A model generated the notes under the pieces. The model was not told where the DNA came from. It searched no databases and saw only the letters and a list, made by a program, of their open reading frames with translations. From positions 1-63,856 of the forward strand of contig JAPFDX010000026.1 of the NCBI GenBank assembly GCA_026168605.1: a stretch of 63,856 nucleotides of DNA. Direction: 5' to 3'. A program made the position numbers and the translations under genes. Position 1 is the stretch's first letter; each line of letters opens with the position of its first letter. This DNA is from Roseburia sp. (GTDB taxonomy: Bacteria > Bacillota > Clostridia > Lachnospirales > Lachnospiraceae). This document shows positions 61,829-63,856 of this stretch, piece after piece.

Positions 61829-62452
61829 CTACATTTCTTCAATTCTTTTCCTCAATTCCAGCATCCGGTTATCAACCTTTGCGATCACGTCCGAATAATC
61901 CCTAATCTCCCGCTCCACGTGCAGGATCTGCCCGGCGTCCTTCTTATAACACATCTGTGCGTCAAGCTCCGCCCAGTAGTCCATCGCAAAGGAACGGATC
62001 TGGATCTCCACACGCATCTCCTTTGTTTGATCCCGATAGGTCACCGGAACACCGACGATCAGATGTATACTTTGGTAACCGCTCTGCTTTGGATTTTTCA
62101 CATAATCCTTTTTCTTTATGATACGAAAATCAGACTGTCTCTGCAATTCCGCCGCAATCTGATAAATATCATCACAAAAATAGCATACGACCCGGATTCC
62201 GGCGATATCGTTCAACACAGAGACGGCATTCTCGAATGTCACCGCGTGCCCCTTTTTCACCAGCTTTTTGCAGATACTTTCCGCGCTTTTGATGCGCGAG
62301 GACATACTCCTCACGATCTGTCTGCGGTTTCGTTCCGTCAGATCCGCATTGATCAACCGAAGGCGCGCTTGTATCAAATCTGTCGCATACGCATAAGAAA
62401 GCCGCACCATCGGATTTTCCATCTGTTCTCCCAACAGGTTTTCTGCCTGCAA
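61829..62452 (-). CDS. Small alarmone synthetase (RelA/SpoT domain, YjbM/SAS1 type)
   Basis: The 207-residue protein consists of a single RelA_SpoT synthetase domain with flanking helices. Visible are IKSAESICKKL, NDIAGIRVVCYF, NPKQSGYQSIHLIV (G-loop region) and EIQIRSFAMDYWAELD with the catalytic Glu. It should transfer pyrophosphate from ATP to GDP or GTP to form (p)ppGpp; it has no hydrolase, TGS or ACT domain. The start is TTG at 62452 after GGGAG; an ATG ten codons later (62422) also has GGGAG. Confidence 0.9.
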   Translation of the reverse strand: MQAENLLGEQMENPMVRLSYAYATDLIQARLRLINADLTERNRRQIVRSMSSRIKSAESICKKLVKKGHAVTFENAVSVLNDIAGIRVVCYFCDDIYQIAAELQRQSDFRIIKKKDYVKNPKQSGYQSIHLIVGVPVTYRDQTKEMRVEIQIRSFAMDYWAELDAQMCYKKDAGQILHVEREIRDYSDVIAKVDNRMLELRKRIEEM

Positions 62453-62484
62453 TTCTCGTGCTCCCGTTTAGTTTTCTTCTATTT

Positions 62485-63498
62485 CTATTCGCCTTTTGGG
62501 CTTTTTAGAATCTCTCCCTCAAAAAATGCAAATATTTCCTTATAGTAGCTTCTGCGGCTCGCCTCATCCGCATTAAAAATTTCATGGCGCGACTCCGGCA
62601 TCCATATCAGCCTTGTCCGTCTCGTGCGCTCGGCAAACTGCCGGATTTTCCTATTCATCACCATATGTTCCCTGACTGCGCCAAAAAGAAGCACCGGCAC
62701 GTCTATTTTCGCAAGATTCTTCCGCTTCATCAGCCTCCGACACGCACCAATTCCCGCGTGTACCCATGCGTAACTGCCTCCGGATGTGCGGCACTGCCGG
62801 TTTTCGATTCTTTTTTCAAAAATATAGTGATAGCGCTCTTTTGACACACAACTGCTGCCCTCAAACTGCGGCGTATCGCAAAAACCACTCTGCCCAAGCG
62901 CATAGTGTGTTCCCCGTCCGCACAGACAACACAATGTTGCGATCACATCCGCCATCCACATCGGAAAGATGCCCGTTCTTATCCCGCACATCGGCGCCGA
63001 GAGTACCGCTGCGCGAAAAAGCTCCGGATACTGCTCCAGCGTAAGAATACCGATTGCTCCACCCATCGAATGTGCAAACAGATACCGCTCCCTCTCACAC
63101 GGAACAACCACGTTTTTCACAAAAAGCGCAAAATCTTCCACATAGTCTGCGTAATCATCCACATGGATCATCTGGTCATCCGAAACATATCTCTGCGAGT
63201 TCCCATGTCCGCGGTGCTCCGGCAGATAGACGGAATATCCCGCACGAAGGAAATAGTAAACGACCTCATTGTATTTCTCCGCAAACTCACAAAAACCGTG
63301 GGAAATGACGATACACCTCCGGGCCTCCGACAGGCGATAGCAGTGATAGTGAATCTTCGCGTCGTCCTTCCCGGAAAAATCCCCTTCCCTGTCATGTTCT
63401 TTTAGATAAGGCTCAACCTCCTGCCGCATCCAGTCCGCAAACCCTTCCTCTCCGGCTATATTTTCTGTACTGTTTTCCAATTCCGGGATTTCCTGCAA
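62485..63498 (-). CDS. Alpha/beta hydrolase, lysophospholipase/monoacylglycerol lipase-like
   Basis: The protein of about 337 residues is a Hydrolase_4-type enzyme: the oxyanion strand VISHGFCEFAEKY, GYSVYLPEHRGHGNS, the nucleophile elbow LFAHSMGGAIG with catalytic Ser, a lid region rich in Cys and Gly, and late ESRHEIFNADEASRRSYY with the catalytic His. The acid is likely the Asp or Glu after VLLFGA. It cleaves fatty esters of unknown kind. The start is uncertain: TTG at 63498 follows GGGGGAG, whereas the frame opens at 63552 without a ribosome site. Its start lies in the leader behind the Rpn terminator. Confidence 0.82.
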   Translation of the reverse strand: MQEIPELENSTENIAGEEGFADWMRQEVEPYLKEHDREGDFSGKDDAKIHYHCYRLSEARRCIVISHGFCEFAEKYNEVVYYFLRAGYSVYLPEHRGHGNSQRYVSDDQMIHVDDYADYVEDFALFVKNVVVPCERERYLFAHSMGGAIGILTLEQYPELFRAAVLSAPMCGIRTGIFPMWMADVIATLCCLCGRGTHYALGQSGFCDTPQFEGSSCVSKERYHYIFEKRIENRQCRTSGGSYAWVHAGIGACRRLMKRKNLAKIDVPVLLFGAVREHMVMNRKIRQFAERTRRTRLIWMPESRHEIFNADEASRRSYYKEIFAFFEGEILKSPKGE

Positions 63499-63534
63499 AG
63501 TCCTCTCCCCCTCGTCATTTACGAAATAAATAAT

Positions 63535-63573
63535 AAGAAAGGCTGCGTGCAAAGTTTCGTTCGCACAGCAACC
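63535..63573 (-). terminator. Terminator after the Rpn-type gene
   Basis: On the minus strand GGTTGCTGTGC pairs with GCACGCAGCC (10 pairs, one G-T and one bulge) and TTTCTTATTATTT follows. It begins 9 bases after the stop at 63582. Confidence 0.65.
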
Positions 63574-63581
63574 CTCTGATT

Positions 63582-63856
63582 TTAACTCTTCAAGCCGAAC
63601 TCCCGATACAATTTCTGTCTGTATTCCCTATCCTCCGCCGCTCTCTGTAAATCCTCAATGCGCGAGGCTTTCAGCAGAAGATTTGTCAGTTCGCTAAATA
63701 ATTTCTCGCCTTCCGCAAGTCCTGCTTCTCTTCCCCTCTCTGCTCCACGGGCGTAGGCTTCGTCTGCCGCGATCCTTCTCTCATTCTCGATATGACGCTC
63801 TTCATCATACTCTGTCAGTAACATCGAACGCACCTCCTCGCGCTGGCTGCGCAGCA
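63582..63856 (-). CDS. Rpn/PD-(D/E)XK family nuclease (transposase-like), C-terminal part
   Basis: The frame continues off the right edge, and no start is visible in the window; only about 91 C-terminal codons are present. The sequence REEVRSMLLTEYDEERH, followed by a charged helical tail with repeated GREAGLAEGEKL, is the usual end of Rpn (recombination-promoting nuclease, transposase_31-like) proteins in Lachnospiraceae. The nuclease core would lie outside the window. It could be part of a multicopy family. Confidence 0.7.
   Translation of the reverse strand, partial: LRSQREEVRSMLLTEYDEERHIENERRIAADEAYARGAERGREAGLAEGEKLFSELTNLLLKASRIEDLQRAAEDREYRQKLYREFGLKS

Noticed and set aside
61829-62452. 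Full-length RelA/SpoT
   Set aside because: Only the synthetase domain is present; HD hydrolase, TGS and ACT domains are absent, and the gene is complete at 207 codons.

Overview
The window looks like chromosomal DNA of a spore-forming, anaerobic, Gram-positive Clostridia, most likely family Lachnospiraceae. Grounds: spoIID and a spoIIQ-type gene, a T-box leader before metG, LexA boxes of the Bacillus/Clostridium type, TTGACA/TATAAT promoters with 17-bp spacers, strong AGGAGG ribosome sites, a desulfoferrodoxin for life without catalase, and balanced G+C with G/C-rich third codon positions. No rRNA, tRNA, CRISPR array, prophage or intact insertion sequence was seen. Most genes lie on the minus strand. 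The family assignment is inference; the individual signals were read from the sequence.

Layout. 1-1000: start of a two-component system. 1197-4170: MATE exporter converging on a DEAD-box RNA helicase that has a terminator in its leader. 4543-8409: sporulation pair (spoIIQ-like, spoIID), a YGQP-repeat membrane protein, rsmA and a small unknown. 8444-10739: two LexA boxes around the promoter of an uncharacterised radical-SAM/DUF4130 pair, converging on a TatD nuclease. 10723-17618: tatD, GLUG-repeat surface protein, MMPL transporter and divergent TetR regulator. 17590-22800: NarL-type two-component system divergent from an ABC-2 exporter, with a perfect palindrome between them. 22887-27888: FecBCD-type uptake system next to a THEP1-MobA fusion protein, then a coiled-coil unknown. 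28048-32583: acetyltransferase, Fic, metG with T-box, and a two-gene LysO. 32610-41000: DUF6056 membrane protein, zinc ribbon, chemoreceptor, Ca/Na exchanger, MntP and a SWIM-SNF2 helicase.

41084-48962 is a sugar operon (solute-binding protein, two permeases, class II aldolase, FucI-family isomerase, phosphofructokinase) with its LacI regulator and three matching operators. 49057-57395 is a complete phosphate operon, pstS-pstC-pstA-pstB-phoU, then a Na/Pi transporter, phoB and phoR, preceded by 11-bp-spaced Pho boxes. Its PstS appears circularly permuted. 57414-61770 is an oxidative-stress and sulfur group (CoA-disulfide reductase-rhodanese, membrane Fe-S protein, ferredoxin, desulfoferrodoxin, rhodanese), interrupted by a broken DUF4143 ATPase gene and a stand-alone structured RNA resembling HEARO/omega RNA. 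The window ends with a small alarmone synthetase, a lysophospholipase-like hydrolase and the 3' part of an Rpn-type nuclease gene.

Most notable: the LexA-flanked radical-SAM/DUF4130 genes, the permuted PstS, the HEARO-like RNA, the THEP1-MobA fusion beside a FecBCD transporter, the MMPL/GLUG operon, and a phosphofructokinase with mixed ATP/PPi specificity residues.
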